The notes under the pieces were generated by a model. It saw only the letters and a list, made by a program, of their open reading frames with translations, was not told the origin of the DNA and ran no database searches. A stretch of DNA of 64,000 bases, taken from NCBI GenBank assembly GCA_905182995.1, contig CAJJDP010000025.1:138275-202274 (forward strand). The letters are read 5' to 3'. Of the stretch, positions 35,273-50,800 are shown in pieces. A program made the position numbers and the translations under genes. Positions within the stretch are counted from its first letter, which is position 1. Each line of letters starts with the position of its first letter. Source of the DNA: Paramecium octaurelia (lineage: Eukaryota; Ciliophora; Oligohymenophorea; Peniculida; Parameciidae).

Positions 35273-38200
35273 ATGAATCAATAAGGTACTAATCTCTTTA
35301 TGTTCATTATTTTTGGTTTGCTAAAGTAATATTCATTCTTATAACAGATAATGCTTTTCTGATTGCGGATACATAAATTCAGGATCTAGTTTATTGAGTT
35401 TAACTGATCCGTAATAATAAATAGATATAAGTTTAGATAATTTGGTGCTATAAGGTGCATCTAATATTGGATATGGCGTATGGATGAAGTATTAGCCTTT
35501 TGTGCCTATTTCTTAGATTGGTATGATTTTCAATCGATTAATTAGCGACTTCAAGCTCAACTTCAGGAGGCATGACATTCAAAGCAACTGCGGACTCAGG
35601 ATCTTTTATATATCTGCAATAGCAGAAGGATACAAAATTTAATATGTTAACTGTTTATATAACTATTTCAGCAGCATCTAACACAATAATGCATAATATA
35701 TTTTATTCATTTCAATCAACAACAGGGACTGTTTTATTCAGTTTCGAATCTGGAAAATATGAAGGAAGATGGATTTTGTTTTATGTTTATTACGATCTTT
35801 TGCAAAAATAAACAACTTTAGGTTTTTATCAAGCAGAATAAACAATCTCAACAAAAACTAAGTAATTATCTGATATCCCTTCTCTTGTAAAATAAGTTAG
35901 ACATATAATTGGTGGTGTTTAAGAAATAAAAAACTAATTGGGAGAGACCTTGAGCTTATCTTAATTTAAAGGGAGAATATCAACGTTATTTAGCAAAGAG
36001 CAACTTAACATCTTTTTAGATTTGAATTCATTTTTAGCAACATGTGATATAACCCCTTCTTGTGAAATAAAATAGTATAAGTTGTCAGGGTTTAACTAAG
36101 TGTTCACTGGCAATGTATTTACAAATAATAGTACAAAACAACTAGAATACTAAAACTATGTAGTCTAAGGTTGGGTTAAAATGGATTTTTTAATTGATGA
36201 TAATTATCTTGAAACGGTTATATTCAGAATTACAATAAATAGTAATTACAATGATGACATGACAATTGGAGATAAGGAACTCTATTTGAAGTATTTTTAA
36301 GGCATGATACCAGCTTAGAATGGATTTTCATTAACAACATACACATACAGTTTTCCAGTAGAATCAAAATAATAGAGTTCAAGCACTGATATCATAACAG
36401 TAACAGGAGTATAATACTAAAATCTTTTAATTAGTTGGCATTATATCTAATACGAGATTGGAACAAATAATAATGATGGATAACCTTTGTTTTCAATATT
36501 TTTTCCATCCTTGAATTAAGTGTTGCAATATAAATGGACTGTAACAATAAATCATTTTACTGGAACCATCCTATATTATTTTGTAGGGGGTGACAATTTT
36601 ATCAAAACTTATCTCCTTGGATAGCTAAGTGATTTAACTTTGACTACCTATTGTACAACACCATAAATAACTGTAAATCCTAAATGCCATTATTCTTGTG
36701 ATACATGTGATGGTCCTGGATAATCTAATTGTTTATCATGTCCAGCTGGCAGTTTTAGAATATAGTCTATCACTTAGAAGACATGTACATGCAAAAACAA
36801 ATATGTTGATATTGAAAATGATCCAATATGCTAGCCAGTTACTGTTAAATTTCCTTAACTTGAAGAAGATGAAGTTGAAGTTGTTTGTAACAAAATAGGG
36901 TTTGATAGTTGTGATGCTAACGCTCCAAAATGCCTTTTTGGTCACTTTTTGTACAAAAATAACTGCATCTAATGGTATTTATAATTAATAGATAAGCCCT
37001 GGTTATTCCTTATATAGTTCAAGATATTAGATCTTATGCTCAAACTGTTTCTTTGATCCAAACAGCTTTTCTTAGAATTTGGCATGCTCAGAAGACACCA
37101 AAACTTATTCATATGATGATGAAAATGCATACTTCACTACTGAAAGAGAGAATAGGGAAATTGAATTTTACACTGCGAATCTAAATTTAGATGGTCAGTA
37201 TGAGTTGACTTTATAATATGGGTTTTTAAAAGCTGGCACATGTAAAAAGGGATTTTATTTGGATTCGAAATAATAATGCAGTGCTTGTTTAAATGGTTGC
37301 GAAACTTGTGTGAATAAAGGGATTTGTTAGAAATGTTTTTCTAATTATGCTTTGACGGATGATTATCTATGCTAGGAATGTGTAGGTTGCTCTAGTTGTA
37401 CGTTCTCTAATCAAATAGTGTATTGTACCACTTGTAAAACTGGAACATATTTAACATCATAAGGATAATGTTAATCTTGTGGATAATATTGTGCTAGTTG
37501 TAACTCACAAGGTATTTGTAATTATTGTGATAATCCAACTTTATATTTCTTGTCATTCGATGGTAAGAATTGTGAAATATGCACTATTGCTAATTGTTAA
37601 ATCTGTTATCATTATTTTATAAAATAGGGAGTAACTTATACTAAACTTGATATAACTGCATCTGTTGTTGACATGGCTGAATCCTAGTTATTTATTGGTT
37701 GTGCACTCTGTCAAACAAACTTTTACTTCAATTAGATTACTTTACAATGTGAAGCAGCGCCTTAAGGCTCTGGAAGTGGTTCTAATGGTATTGATCCTGT
37801 TCCCCCTGGTGATTAGAACGGCAAAGATATTGTAGTAGACACTGATTCATGCTCTTTTGGTCTAATTCTAGATTCTCATGGCACAACTTATTGTTTAATC
37901 AGTTCAACAAGTATTACTTCAACTTAAATTACTTATTGTTCAACAATCTCAAATTGCTAACAGTGCATTTCTGATTATCTCCAGGCTAACACATTTTGCA
38001 TAGTATGTGCGGATGGATATTATTCAAGCATTTTAACTGGAAAATGCAATCAATGTGATTCCTCTTGTTAAACCTGTATTCAATAAAATAAAGATTATCA
38101 AGATTATTGGAAATGGGGAATTAAGGCTTACTACAAATATGTTTTGAATTCAGATGACTCTCATCCCTTTGAATAATATGCTACATTGACTTCTGAGTCA

Positions 38201-41200
38201 GATTTTGAATTAATCTGTACATCGTGTCCTAAAGGTTATGTTCTTAATGATTTTACTTGCATTAAGGATTGTAATGAAGATTGCACTGATTGTGACATAA
38301 TCAATGGGGTTTCTACATGCACATAATGTTTGGAAACTCCCTATGGATTCTTAAAGAGCTAAAACGCTAAAGGGATATGTCTTACTTGCCCAAACAATTG
38401 TGCTGCTTGTTTAGAAAGATCAACAGAAGAAATTCAAAGTATTAATCCCTTCTTCGTTACATCGCAGACTAATATTAAATATACAAGAATTTGCTATGAA
38501 AGATTTGAATATGATTCAATTGAAGGGCAATATTACAATGATTAAACTATATAAACTATATCATTTTGTGAAAAATATGGCAAATGCTATCATAGAGCTA
38601 TTCTCAAATAAAATGTCTATTGTCAATAGAGTTAATACAATTAAGACTTATAGTAGAGTACAGATTAGCAGGTTTTCCTGTAAAATAATATATATATTGA
38701 TGAACTTCTTACGACTGGCTATTTGAAGGTTGTCGAAACCTCAAGCTTATATACTTATTTCAATGAAAAAGTAATAAGAGAAGTAGAATTTTAATTTAAA
38801 TTCATTTAAGGAAATGCACCATCTTGTTTTATATAGTCTGAGTCTAAATTATAAAATAAAATTTAGGAGAATGTGTTTTCCATTTAGTAAGTCAATTTAA
38901 AGCTTATTGGTGATTAATATCCTACTACTTTAATAATAGATAAAACTCTATCAATAAGTAATTTTGCATCTGTCTCATTTGAAAATATTTAATTTCAAAC
39001 TGCAATTCAAATTAACGCTGAATCTAAATTATCTTTTATTTATTTGTAGAATATTTAATTGAAATTGAGTTTAATAATTAAAGATTGTGTATTTACTACA
39101 ACTAATTCAACTGAATAATTGAAATAATTTTAATTCATTTCAGATTCAGCATACTCATTAACTATTGATAATCTTATCATGAGAGACTTTAAAGTTTAGG
39201 ATTCATCTATATTTTAATATTAAGTTTCTTCAGGCTGGGAACAATAAGCGATAATATCGAAACTATAAATTGTAACATCATATTTTAAAAACTCAAATAT
39301 CCTTAATTTTCTAGCCAAGACCAACAATCTCTACGTAAATCTTTAGTTGAATGAAGTGTCAATTTCTGATACTCGATTTGATTAATCTAATTTTATACAT
39401 ACAGAGACCTAACTTTAATATGATATTGGATCAATTACTGTTGATACTTTGAATTTGATTTTTGTTATTTTAAATGGGAAATCAACTATTTTTTCAGTCT
39501 AAGGAGCTGCATCTTTTATCACCAAAACAGTTACTATTTAAGATTTATTTATTAGGAATAATTCTTATTTTTATTATTCTAATATCATTTAGATTTCAGA
39601 CTTTTCTGTTAAGAACGCTATCATTTAGGATAGTACACTAATCACTAATAATGTGGATTACGCAATTTCGGATGATTCATTACTTAATTCTGCAAAAATT
39701 TCTTTGTCAAATTGTAAAATAGAAAACCTTCAATACAGCAATGCATAATCAATTTTAAAGCTTGTTTCATATGAAAAGATTGATACTCAGACCGTAAGCA
39801 TTGATTCATTTACACTCAACAATAGTTTATCACTAATTAATTCTATACCAAATTATATTTCATACGAGCAATCAAATATTTATATAGAGTGTTAGTAATG
39901 CAAATTGAATTCAGTTTATATTTAAAGAGGATACGGACTCCCTGAGATCACAATAGTGCGCTCACAAAACCTGACTATTAAGAATTTGTATCTCTCTCAA
40001 TCCTCTGCTTATTATTCTAAAACTTTGCATTAATCATATGAGTGTGTTAATAACTTTGCTTATTCCCAGATGTTTCATTTTCTATATATTGGATTCTACA
40101 GGAATATCACAATTAAGAATTTATAATTGAGCAATAGTATCACATATAACAATCCTTTTATCATTATAAAAGGATATGACCTAATGGAAAAAATAGAAAA
40201 TGAACAGATTAATGTTGTAGATTCCATTTTTGATTCTAATATGCTTATTATTACAAAGGCCAATCGTGCGACTTCTATCATATCAATTCTCTCAGAACAA
40301 TCCACTACTGTAACATTTAGCAATGTTAAGTTCTATTATAATCATCTAAATCAATACTTCCAAGATTTATCAAGATAATCAGCTTCAACACTGCTTATTC
40401 AATTGCAATAAGGTAACTTTTATCTTGAAAATTCTTTTTTTAAGCAAAATCTAGTTACTAATACAACAGATTCTATTTTATACTTAAAAGCCATAAGTGT
40501 AGTAATTACAAATACGAAATTTCAAAAAAATAACATATTATAACTCTCTATTATTGGCTAGAATATTTTGTTACCTAATGATGATCAAGGTGATATTGAT
40601 GGAAAAACCTTAACGAATGCTTTTCCGATAAATTCTAAAAGTGGAAATGGATTATTAATTGCAACGTATCTTACTTTAGATAAGGTGAGAGTGGAATAAT
40701 CCTTTTCAAACTATGGTGGAGGATTCTATATTAATACTCAAGGAATTAGCAAGATTGCAATAAAAAATTCTAAATTTTTAAATACTCAAACATTAATGCA
40801 TAGTTCTTCTTTTTCAGCTGGAGGTTGCATTTATATTGATGCACAATTATCAAAATTAGAATTAACTATATCATCAACTACTTTTGACACATCCATTAGT
40901 AGAATAGAAGGAGGAGGCATATATATTATACCATCATAATAGGAGAATAATATTTAAATGACGAATTTAAATGTAGTAGATTGTTACTCCGTAAAAAGTT
41001 CATTTCTATCGTTTAAACCCTCCAGTTTGGATAATATAAAATCTTAGATTTATATGAGTGGTGTAATTTTTGAGAATACTGAAAAGGGATTTAATACTTT
41101 TATTTCACTTTTGATATCCCCAACAACCACAGAGCTTGATTCTATCCGTAATAGTAATGCTTTAATATCTATTAAATATGCAAGCATAAGCATAAGCAAT

Positions 41201-44200
41201 TGTAGTTTTTAATCTCCCCAATTTTCGTATTTCTTGGACATAGAGTCTGCCACTAATATTACTTTACAGAATCTCGAGATCATTAATTCCACAGTGTTAT
41301 ATTCCCCGCTTCTCAAAATGAGTCTCAGATCATGTAAATATTACATTATTCAATTTAGAATACAGCAGTAATCTGATGATCAAAAATTTAACAGTGCAAA
41401 ATGTGATTTAGAAAATCTAAATCGTTGATAATCCTTGTTTAGTAACAAGCTTAATTGCTACAAGATCTTTTGTTTGTCCCTTAATAGCCACTACCTAAAA
41501 TAAAAAATTATCTGATTATGACACAACTTCAGTTTAGTAAATAACAATGGAATGCAATCAGTACCTTATATATTAAAATGTCTCTTACAAATTCAGTCTT
41601 ATAGAAATAGATGAACTAAAAGCAAGTCATAATTTCTAAGCAGAAGACATTACATTTGATTCTATAAAGTGTTCTGATTGCTAATATGGAATTATTAGAA
41701 TTAAAGACATAGAAAAGTTAGATATAGAAAATATCCTATTTTCAAATATCAAGATTAGAGACAGTAATTGCGGTTAAACAGGATGCTTATCATTACTGTA
41801 ATATGAAAGTGATTCAATATTAAGAAAGGATTTATTATCCTCTTCTCTTAATTCAAGAGTACTCTAGCAACACGATTACTTTAACTTAACTTACAATTTA
41901 ATTTACTAAGCAAGAATATTAAATTCTTTATTTATTAACAATAATGCTATTTATGGAGGATCCATCTTTATAGTAGAAATATCCTCAATATTGCATGGCT
42001 GTTATTTTAAAAATAATTCAGCCAGTGTAGGAGGTGCTATTTATTATTTCTCAAAGTAGACTTAATTATACATTTTTGAAACCTAAATCCTTGAGAATAA
42101 AGCCAAAATAGCTGGTGGATTATACTTAAATTCATAGTCATTGCAAACTACAACCTAACTTGATGTTTACTTATCCAATAATAATTCAACTTTATTTGGA
42201 TCTGATGTTTTTGAAAATCCCAGATCCTTAACAATATCTTTAGATGCAGGAAAAACATTTCTAACAAAAAAACAGATATCAAAAACTTCGACATCAATAG
42301 TTGAATAAATTGTCATTACGCCTTATAAGATTTTAGGGTATGCTGAAAAATCGAAATTCATTATGTTTCCATCAGGAAGAGCCATAGGAACGTATGAATA
42401 TTTTGATCAATACACATCTTCTTATATTCCTTACAATCTTACTTTTAGAATCATAGCCCTTAACAAATACAACACTTAAGAAAAAGAATTAGAAGGATCC
42501 ACTTGTACTATTTCTCCAAGCATTATTAATTCTACTAGCAAAGAAACACTCTCAGGATTAATCGGAAGTTTATCATACACTACTGTAAAATTTAACTAGA
42601 CTTCTGGTGACTTTAATCTAGATGATCTGATTATCTACTTTAATCCCACTTATGAACCAGAAATTATTATGTAATTATCAATATTTTGCAATATCATCTC
42701 AATACCTTAATATTAATCCACTCCTCCTTACTCTATAAATAATACAATCACAAATTATAGATTATTGGTGGATATAAAGACATTTAATTGTTAATTAGGT
42801 GAGTATTAGAATGGGACAACGGGTGGTTGTACTTTATGTGATACAGTATAGAATTAATATTAAGTGTAATGGAGTGCTTAGAGTTGTAGTTATAAAGATG
42901 ATTAGAAAATGAAATCAATAGAATCTTCAATGATTGAATTAAGATCTGGATATTGGAGAGCCTATTATTATAGTTAAACTGTTGAATATTGTTATCATTT
43001 GCCATCTAATTGTGAAGGAGGATGGAAACCTGGTGATCAATCATGTATACAAGGACATATTGGAGCACTTTGTGAACAATGTGATCTCTATAATATCCAA
43101 TCCTAAGGTTCCTACTCTGTTAGCTCCAAATATTCCTGTGGAAGCTGTGATCAAATAATAGGGAATGTTTTAACTATCTTTTTTATCAGCGTATGGACTC
43201 TCATCTCCATACTGATGTCAGTAAACAGTACTGTTGAGATGATTGAAGAATTTATCGCAGGTTTAAGATTAAAAGCCTTTGGGTTTACAGTGTTAATTAA
43301 ACCAGCTTCAACTGCTATTTTTATTAAAGCATTCACAAATTATTTACAAATCATTTCTACTATTGCAACATTTTAGCTGGAGGTACCCTCTGGGCTAGCC
43401 TCAGTTGTTAATAGTGTAGGAAACCCAATCGAATCAATGGCTTATTCTTTAGACTGTTTCCTTATAAGAATCACAGACATAGAAATTATTTACTTTAGAA
43501 TTATTTGGAGTCTGCTTTTGGCTACCTCATATATATTGGCATTTTTTATCATTCAGGGCGTTTAAATATTAGCAAAATCTATAAAATATAATACAGCTTT
43601 CGTTTCAACTGCCTTAATATACGTGTTTATATATTTATAACCTAATTTGATTGGTGGCTTGATATCTCTCGTTTCCTATAGAATCATTTCTGACGAATAT
43701 TGGATTCAGGGTAATGTTTCTTATAGATATGATACATATTCGCATGCCAAATGGTTGATATCATTTTGTTTTCCTCTCTTGCTTTTATTTAGTTTTGTTA
43801 TACCAGTATTTTTTTTTTATGGAGTGAGGAATAACAGAGGCTAATTGAATAAGACATTAGTTCGTTAAAAATGGGGGTATTTGTACAATGAATACAAAAT
43901 ACATGCTTACTATTGGGAAACCATTAAGATATTGTAAAAGGAACTTATTATTATTGTGTTGGCATACTATGATGATCACATTGCAATCAAGGCTTCTCTT
44001 GTATTTTTAGTATTATTTGGATACAGCTTTGTGACAACATCATAAAAACCATATATTAGTGGTGAATTGAACTATTTAGACACTCAATCCACAATAGTGT
44101 GTGCAGTTTCAATCATCTTAGGAAGTTCTATAAATACAGCCCAAAAATCTAATTTAGTTGAAATAGTATGGCCCTTTTACATCATCATTACTATTTTAAA

Positions 44201-44736
44201 TGCATATTTTATATTTAAGATGTTAATAAAAATCTTGTTCGCTTATTTTGATAAATTGCATGAACAAATTGATAAGGTTAAGGAGTTGATGATCAACAAT
44301 TTCCCAAATTTAATTAAAAGGCATCCTTTTATATAAGATCTATTTGAAAGTAGAAAAAAACAAAAAGCAAGAGTTAAGGATAGATTTAACAAAATAAAAA
44401 ATCATTTATTACCATAGGCAAAATTAATTCTCCAATATAAAAAGTAATGTTATTTAATAATTCATCTTTAGATAAAATAATTTAGATTTGCCTGGAAGAA
44501 TAAATACACAATTATCAGATTTGGGTGATGATGCAAATTAAAAGAAAAGGGAAAAAAACATTGACATTAATTTGTGTGCTATTAATCCCTTGTCTCCGGA
44601 GTGTAATTCTGATAAAGACTCTAATGTTGATTCTTTATTTAAAAAGCCATAATCCTCTAAAGTTTACCCGGAGTTAATAATTCATTATATGAATTAAGAT
44701 AGCTTAAAATCAAGTATCCATCATTCTCAAAGTTGA
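35273..44736 (+). CDS. Giant cysteine-rich / beta-helix / multi-TM surface protein
   Basis: Introns at 35326-35347, 35521-35545, 36975-36996, 41334-41358 and 44444-44471 leave 9,342 nt, 3,113 aa. Order: signal peptide; a lectin/laminin-G-like region to ~aa 450; furin-like cysteine repeats ~455-1020 (repeated CxxC with CPGYS, CSACLNGCETC); beta-helix repeats ~1100-2400; a second Cys cluster ~2470-2597 ending GHIGALCEQCD; about eight membrane helices ~2600-2960; and a cytosolic tail of ~150 residues. This order is that of a large ciliate receptor-like family. I infer a plasma-membrane protein with a very large exposed part; ligand and activity are unknown. It is tail to tail with its paralog at 44864-54242 and shares a perfectly identical block with it. 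Confidence 0.9.
42750..43156 (+). repeat. 407-bp gene-conversion block, plus-strand copy
   Basis: Identical, base for base, to the reverse complement of 46468-46874. It covers the second Cys cluster (CTLCDT to CGSCDQ) of the giant protein. Identity ends abruptly on both sides, where the paralogs differ at many positions. Confidence 0.9.
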
Positions 44737-44863
44737 TTTTTGAAGGAGATTTTCATACTTTAATGACTTATATAATTTATTTTCGTAGGTTATCAAAGTC
44801 TAATTATAATTTGGAATTTTCATTTTCAAGTTTGGTATAATTGTAAATATTAATGAATTTTAA

Positions 44864-47800
44864 TCAAATAATCTATCTATCAGCACTTTATCTTGCACTC
44901 TCTCCTTCCATATCTAATTCTGGATGTATTCTTGTTCCACTTGGTCTGGGAAATGAAAAAACAGATGATCTCTCATTCAAATTATTGTTAGGATACTTTA
45001 CTAGCGTTTTTAAGTTTTATCTTTCAGTAATTATTTCACTCTATTTTGGACTATTCAAACTTTATATATCTCCATAATCAAATTCTTGGATTTCCTTCTC
45101 TTTTCCTATCAATTTATATATGTCGACCACGCAGGGCAATTCAAAGTTATTGAACCTTATAGAATAATATCGTATATTACTTTTTGAACTCTAAAATCTT
45201 TTTAGCCTAGGGGAAAATATATTCTCTGATCTTTCCATACCTTCTTTTGATTCTTATTTATTATGTTTAACGGCTTTCTAGGCTCTACTTTATAAATGGA
45301 TGGTAATTGGCAAAATTGGGAAATCTTTTGGAAATAAAGCCTTTAATAATATCAATTTTATCATGGAGTTTTTTAAAATATGCAAATAATATTTGTAACA
45401 ACATTTTTAAAATGTACAAGCCATTTAGAACGCCAATAATAATATAAAAGGGCCAAACAATCTCTTATAAATTTTATTATTGAGCAGTATAAATAGAACT
45501 AGCCAAAATAATTGAAACAGCACAAACCACAATAGAATGAGTGTCTAGATGATTTAGTTATCCAGTCATATAAGGTTTATTCGAAATTGTCAAGTAACTA
45601 TATCCAAATAATACAAGAAAAACTAAAGATGCCTTGATTGCAATGTGATCATCATAGTATGCAAGCACAATAATAATTACCTATTTTTATAATATTTTGA
45701 TTGTTTCCCAATAATAAGCATGTAATTTGTATTCATTATACAAGTATCCCCAAGTCCTTCTTATCTTAGTCATATCTAGTTGGTATTTATTTTTATGGAC
45801 TCCAAACCACAAGAAAAAGGGAAGGATACAGCAAAATATTATCAAAAGGGGAAAACAAAAGCCAATCACCCATTTGGCATGAGATATTGTATCATATCTG
45901 TATGCAACATTGCCTTATATCCAATATTCATCAGAAATTTTTCTATAGGATAATAGAGAAATAAGGCCTCCTATGATGTTAGGTTACAAATAGATGAATA
46001 AATAAATTAGAGAAGTAGAAATGTATGAAAAATCAATCTTAACATGCTTAAATAGAATTGCAAGACCTCCTAAACCAAAAAATATCGTAATGTACATTGT
46101 AGCCATAATTAATCCCCAAATGATTCTGAAATAAATGATTGATATTTCTGTAATAGATACAAGGAAACAATCAAGAGAATATGCCATTGATTCAATTGGA
46201 TTGCCAACGCTATTAACAACAGAGGCCAAACCAATTGGAACTTAAAGTTGAAATGTGGAAATTGTAGATACAATTTATAAATAATTAGTAAACACCTTTA
46301 TCAGTATAGCTGTTGAAGCTTCCTTAATTGCAACTGTTACTCCAAAAGCCTTCAGTCTGAGTCCAATAACAAATTCATCAATCATTTCCACTGTACTACT
46401 GACTGACATCAAAGTTGAAATAAGAGTCCATAAACTTATTAAAATAATACTAATGATGTTGAATGCAATTTGATCACAGCTTCCACAGGAATATTTGGAG
46501 CTAACAGAGTAGGAACCTTAGGATTGGATATTATAGAGATCACATTGTTCACAAAGTGCTCCAATATGTCCTTGTATACATGATTGATCACCAGGTTTCC
46601 ATCCTCCTTCACAATTAGATGGCAAATGATAACAATATTCAACAGTTTAACTATAATAATAGGCTCTCCAATATCCAGATCTTAATTCAATCATTGAAGA
46701 TTCTATTGATTTCATTTTCTAATCATCTTTATAACTACAACTCTAAGCACTCCATTACACTTAATATTAATTCTATACTGTATCACATAAAGTACAACCA
46801 CCCGTTGTCCCATTCTAATACTCACCTAATTAACAATTAAATGTCTTTATATCCACCAATAATCTATAATTTGTAATATTTTTCATGATTTCAAATGGAG
46901 GTTCATCATCATATTAAGGTATAATTATTGAACTACATTAGATAGATAATCGAAGAACAAGGTTATTAGTTAAGTTTGGCATAAAATAGATTACTAAATT
47001 GTCTAAATTATAATCGCCAGAAGTTTCATTAAAAGTAACGTTAGAGAAAGAAAGATTATAATTAACATTAGGTTCTTCATTTTAAGAAGATGTATTAAAG
47101 GCAAAAGGATCTATTGTGCAATAAGAATTCGATAATCCTTTATTTTGTTTGTTAAACTTATCTAAAGCTATTATCCTAAGAGTTAAGTTATATGGAATTA
47201 TTGTGGATGTATATTGATCAAAGAAATTATATGTACCTATGGTCCTACCTGATGGGAGGGTTAAATAAGTCATTTTTTATGAATAGCCTAAAACTTTATA
47301 AGGCTTAATGATTATTTATTCTGTAATACTGTTGTCAGTTACTGAAACTAATGATTTTTATAATAGAGTCTATCCTCCATCTATTGAAAGAGTTAAGGAC
47401 CTCGGATTTTCAATAACATCCTCACCATACAGGGTAGAATTATTGTTTAATAATTGAATATCTAATTCTTTTGTCAATTGAAGGGATTATTAATTTAAGA
47501 ACACTCCTCCTGCAACTTTGGCTTTATTTTAAATTATTTAAGTTTCAAGAAGGAAAATTTAACTTTCTGATGAAGAATAGTAAATGGCTCCTCCAATTTA
47601 TGCTGAATTGTTTTTAAAAGTACATTTCTTAATTAAGGTACCAAGTTCTACTATTAAAATTGATCCCCCATAAAATGCAGTGTTATTTAAAAAAGAGCTA
47701 TCCACAATATTAATTTGTTGATTTAACTTAAAATGAAGGTTATCATAATCATGTTGCTAAAGAATTCTTGTAGGTCCTATTAAATTTTTTTTAAGGATGA

Positions 47801-50800
47801 ATTCATTCAAACTTTTTACAATTGATAAGCAGCCAGTATTTCCGCATCTACAATTTTTAATATTAATTTAAGATAACTTCATAGTTTCTTTGTTTTGTTA
47901 GTAAATTTCAAGAATTCTAAATATACCAAATTAACAGTTTTCACATACAATATTTGTTAATTCCATTTTTTCAACTTTTAATGAATGAGTTTAATTAAAG
48001 TTATCTATTTCAATCAAACTGTAATTAAATTGCTTATTAGAGTATATTAAAAGTTGATTACAAAGAAATTGCACTTCTTTTTATTTTGTGAAATCATTTT
48101 CATTCAAATTTAAAGCAACTTAAGATACATAAGTAGGACATTACAATTCAGAGTGAAAAGCAGAGTTAGATTTAATGCAAGAATCGGTATAAATCTTTGT
48201 TCTTTCTATGACATTAGTTAATTATAGATTAGATATTTATAACTAGCCGGAGATTTCTAATTAATATTATAATTGATTAATTACATGTTCTTAAATTCAA
48301 TTTGAATAATGGTGACTGCAAAACAGTGCTATTAATTACTTTTACATTAGATAAAATAATATTTTCAGCCTATTCAATTTTAATTAAGAATTAAATAACA
48401 GTAGAAAGAAAGCTACAGTTATATATGCTGAAATTTCCATATTGCACGAATATCATAGGATTAGAATGAGCAACATTTGAAGCATCGTCTTCCGACAAAT
48501 CTTAGATTAAAGAAAAATATTTTTGGAAACCATTTTCAGTTGTTTAGAATTGTATATTCTTAAAAATAACATTCGATTTAATTGTTTCTATCTTAGAAAG
48601 AGTGTATGAGAAAAATGTATTTTACAGCGAAAAACATTCTCTTACTATCAAATTAAAAATCGTAATCAAATTATAACTGAGTGATGGAGTAATATAAATA
48701 GCTCCTCCATCATGTCTACTATAGGATGTATCTATAATAGAATCATGCAGTTGAAAATTGAGTTGTGAGGAAGATGCATCAATATATAAGCATCCACCTA
48801 ACGCATACACTGAGTCATCTAAAGAAGACATTGTATTGTAAAAAAATGAATTAGCAATACTTATTACACTTACTGCTTGAGTTATAATAGAAAATCCTCC
48901 TCCATTATATGAGTAGGATGCATTAATAGTAATGTTATCTATACTCAAGGTTTGGATTATAAATAACCCATTCCCTCCATTAGATTTAACTTAGAATATG
49001 GAAGCATAATCAATTTCATTTTAATCTTAAGATTATGAAAATAGTATATGCTTACTAATTTTAGATAAATTTATTAAACCATTATTTTAAAAGTAAGAAT
49101 TCTGTAATTACAAAAAAGAAGATTTAATATAGAGGATTGTATCAGTAGAATTAGTAACAATGTTTTAGATAAATTTGCATTCATTCATTAATACACTGCC
49201 TTGTTACAAGGAAATATAAATGGTTGCAGCTGAAACGATAGTTAAATCTTGAACATATTCATTTAAATGATTGAATGCAAAATATGCAATAGATAAAGTG
49301 ACCTTTGATTTTTATTCTGACTCTATAGAGATCAAGGATGTATGCTGATTTGTATCAGAAATAATAAGAACATTCTAAATAAGATTGATATTTTAAATAA
49401 CAATCGTTTCACTTAGAAGCTTTTACAGAGTATCATATCCTTTAAAAATTATGAATGGGCTGTTGAAACTTAAGCTATTTAGAACATTAACTTAATCAAT
49501 AAATACATCCTTATATTATCCGATATAGATGAAAAAATGCATATGTAAAATAGCAAATTATTTCACACATTCAAATGAGGAATGTAGGACTTTTGATAGG
49601 AATTTTGAATTTTGTGAAATAATCAAATTTCTCATTTCCAATTTTTCTGAATTGATTAAAGTCATTTCTGGTAATCCATATCCTCTAATGATTTAAATAT
49701 TTTCTAAGAGACAAATTTAGCATTCAATATAAATCATTGAATTTTCGTAAGAAATCTACTAAATTTAGGTTTTGGATACTGTTTAACAATTTTATAAGAG
49801 GAATTCCATTAATGTGAATTTTAAACTACTTATTTCATCGTATTTGGCGATAACCAAAATTTGTTATTACTTATCATATAAAACATTTAAAATTTGAAAT
49901 TTCTTTAGGAATACATTGGAGGATGCTAATAATGCTTAATTGGATTTAGTATAATCCACTTTATTTGAAATTAAAATACTATTCATAATACTTGTATTAT
50001 TGACGATGATGTCATGAATATTTATTATATTTGAGGAATAAAAACTTGAACCAAGGCTTAGTAATGAGTTATTTAAGATTACATTTGATATTGCGGACTA
50101 ATCAGCACAAGAAAGTAATAGAAAGTTAGAATTCCATGAAAACTCAGTATTATCAACTGTGATAGAATTAATATCTAATAATCCAATTGTATAATTCAAT
50201 AAACTACTACTATATATAAAATTTGATTCAATAAATTTAGTGTTTTTAATTTAAATTTGACTTATTACAGAATTTAAAGACAAATGGTTGAGCTAAGCTA
50301 AAAATTTTATCAAAGTCGAATTGAAAAAATAGGAATTTTCAATAATCACATTATCTATTTCAATTACATTCTTTAGAATGTTTTATTGAGCTATGAATTG
50401 GAAAATATCAGAATTGTAAATGTAAAAGTTAGATATCATTAGGTTTTTAATATACAAGGAATAAGGAATATTTGAATTGATTGCGAAAGAATAATTTTTA
50501 TCAGTCTCATTCTAAGTAATAAAACCACAGTTTATCAATTTTAAGGTTAAGGTTAGTTTTAAATTAAATAAAGATAGAATAGATTAAGTATATTGGGAAT
50601 CTTGCTTTTATGCGCAGTTAAACACGAGATTTTGAAAAGTCACAGTAGTGTAATTACTAATTTTGAATTCTACTGGAACATACATTTGTGTAGGGTTTGT
50701 TTATCCGATTAACGCGAGATCAACTTATTAAATAGCAAATACATTTTATTATAAAGTTGAGCGAATTTGAAGTACATCTATAAATACACAATTTGGTTAA

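Noticed and set aside
42784-43005. Identical minus and plus ORFs (42784-43005 and 46619-46840) that look like a repeated small gene
   Set aside because: Both are antisense readings of the conserved Cys cluster of the giant genes; they are identical because of the gene-conversion block.
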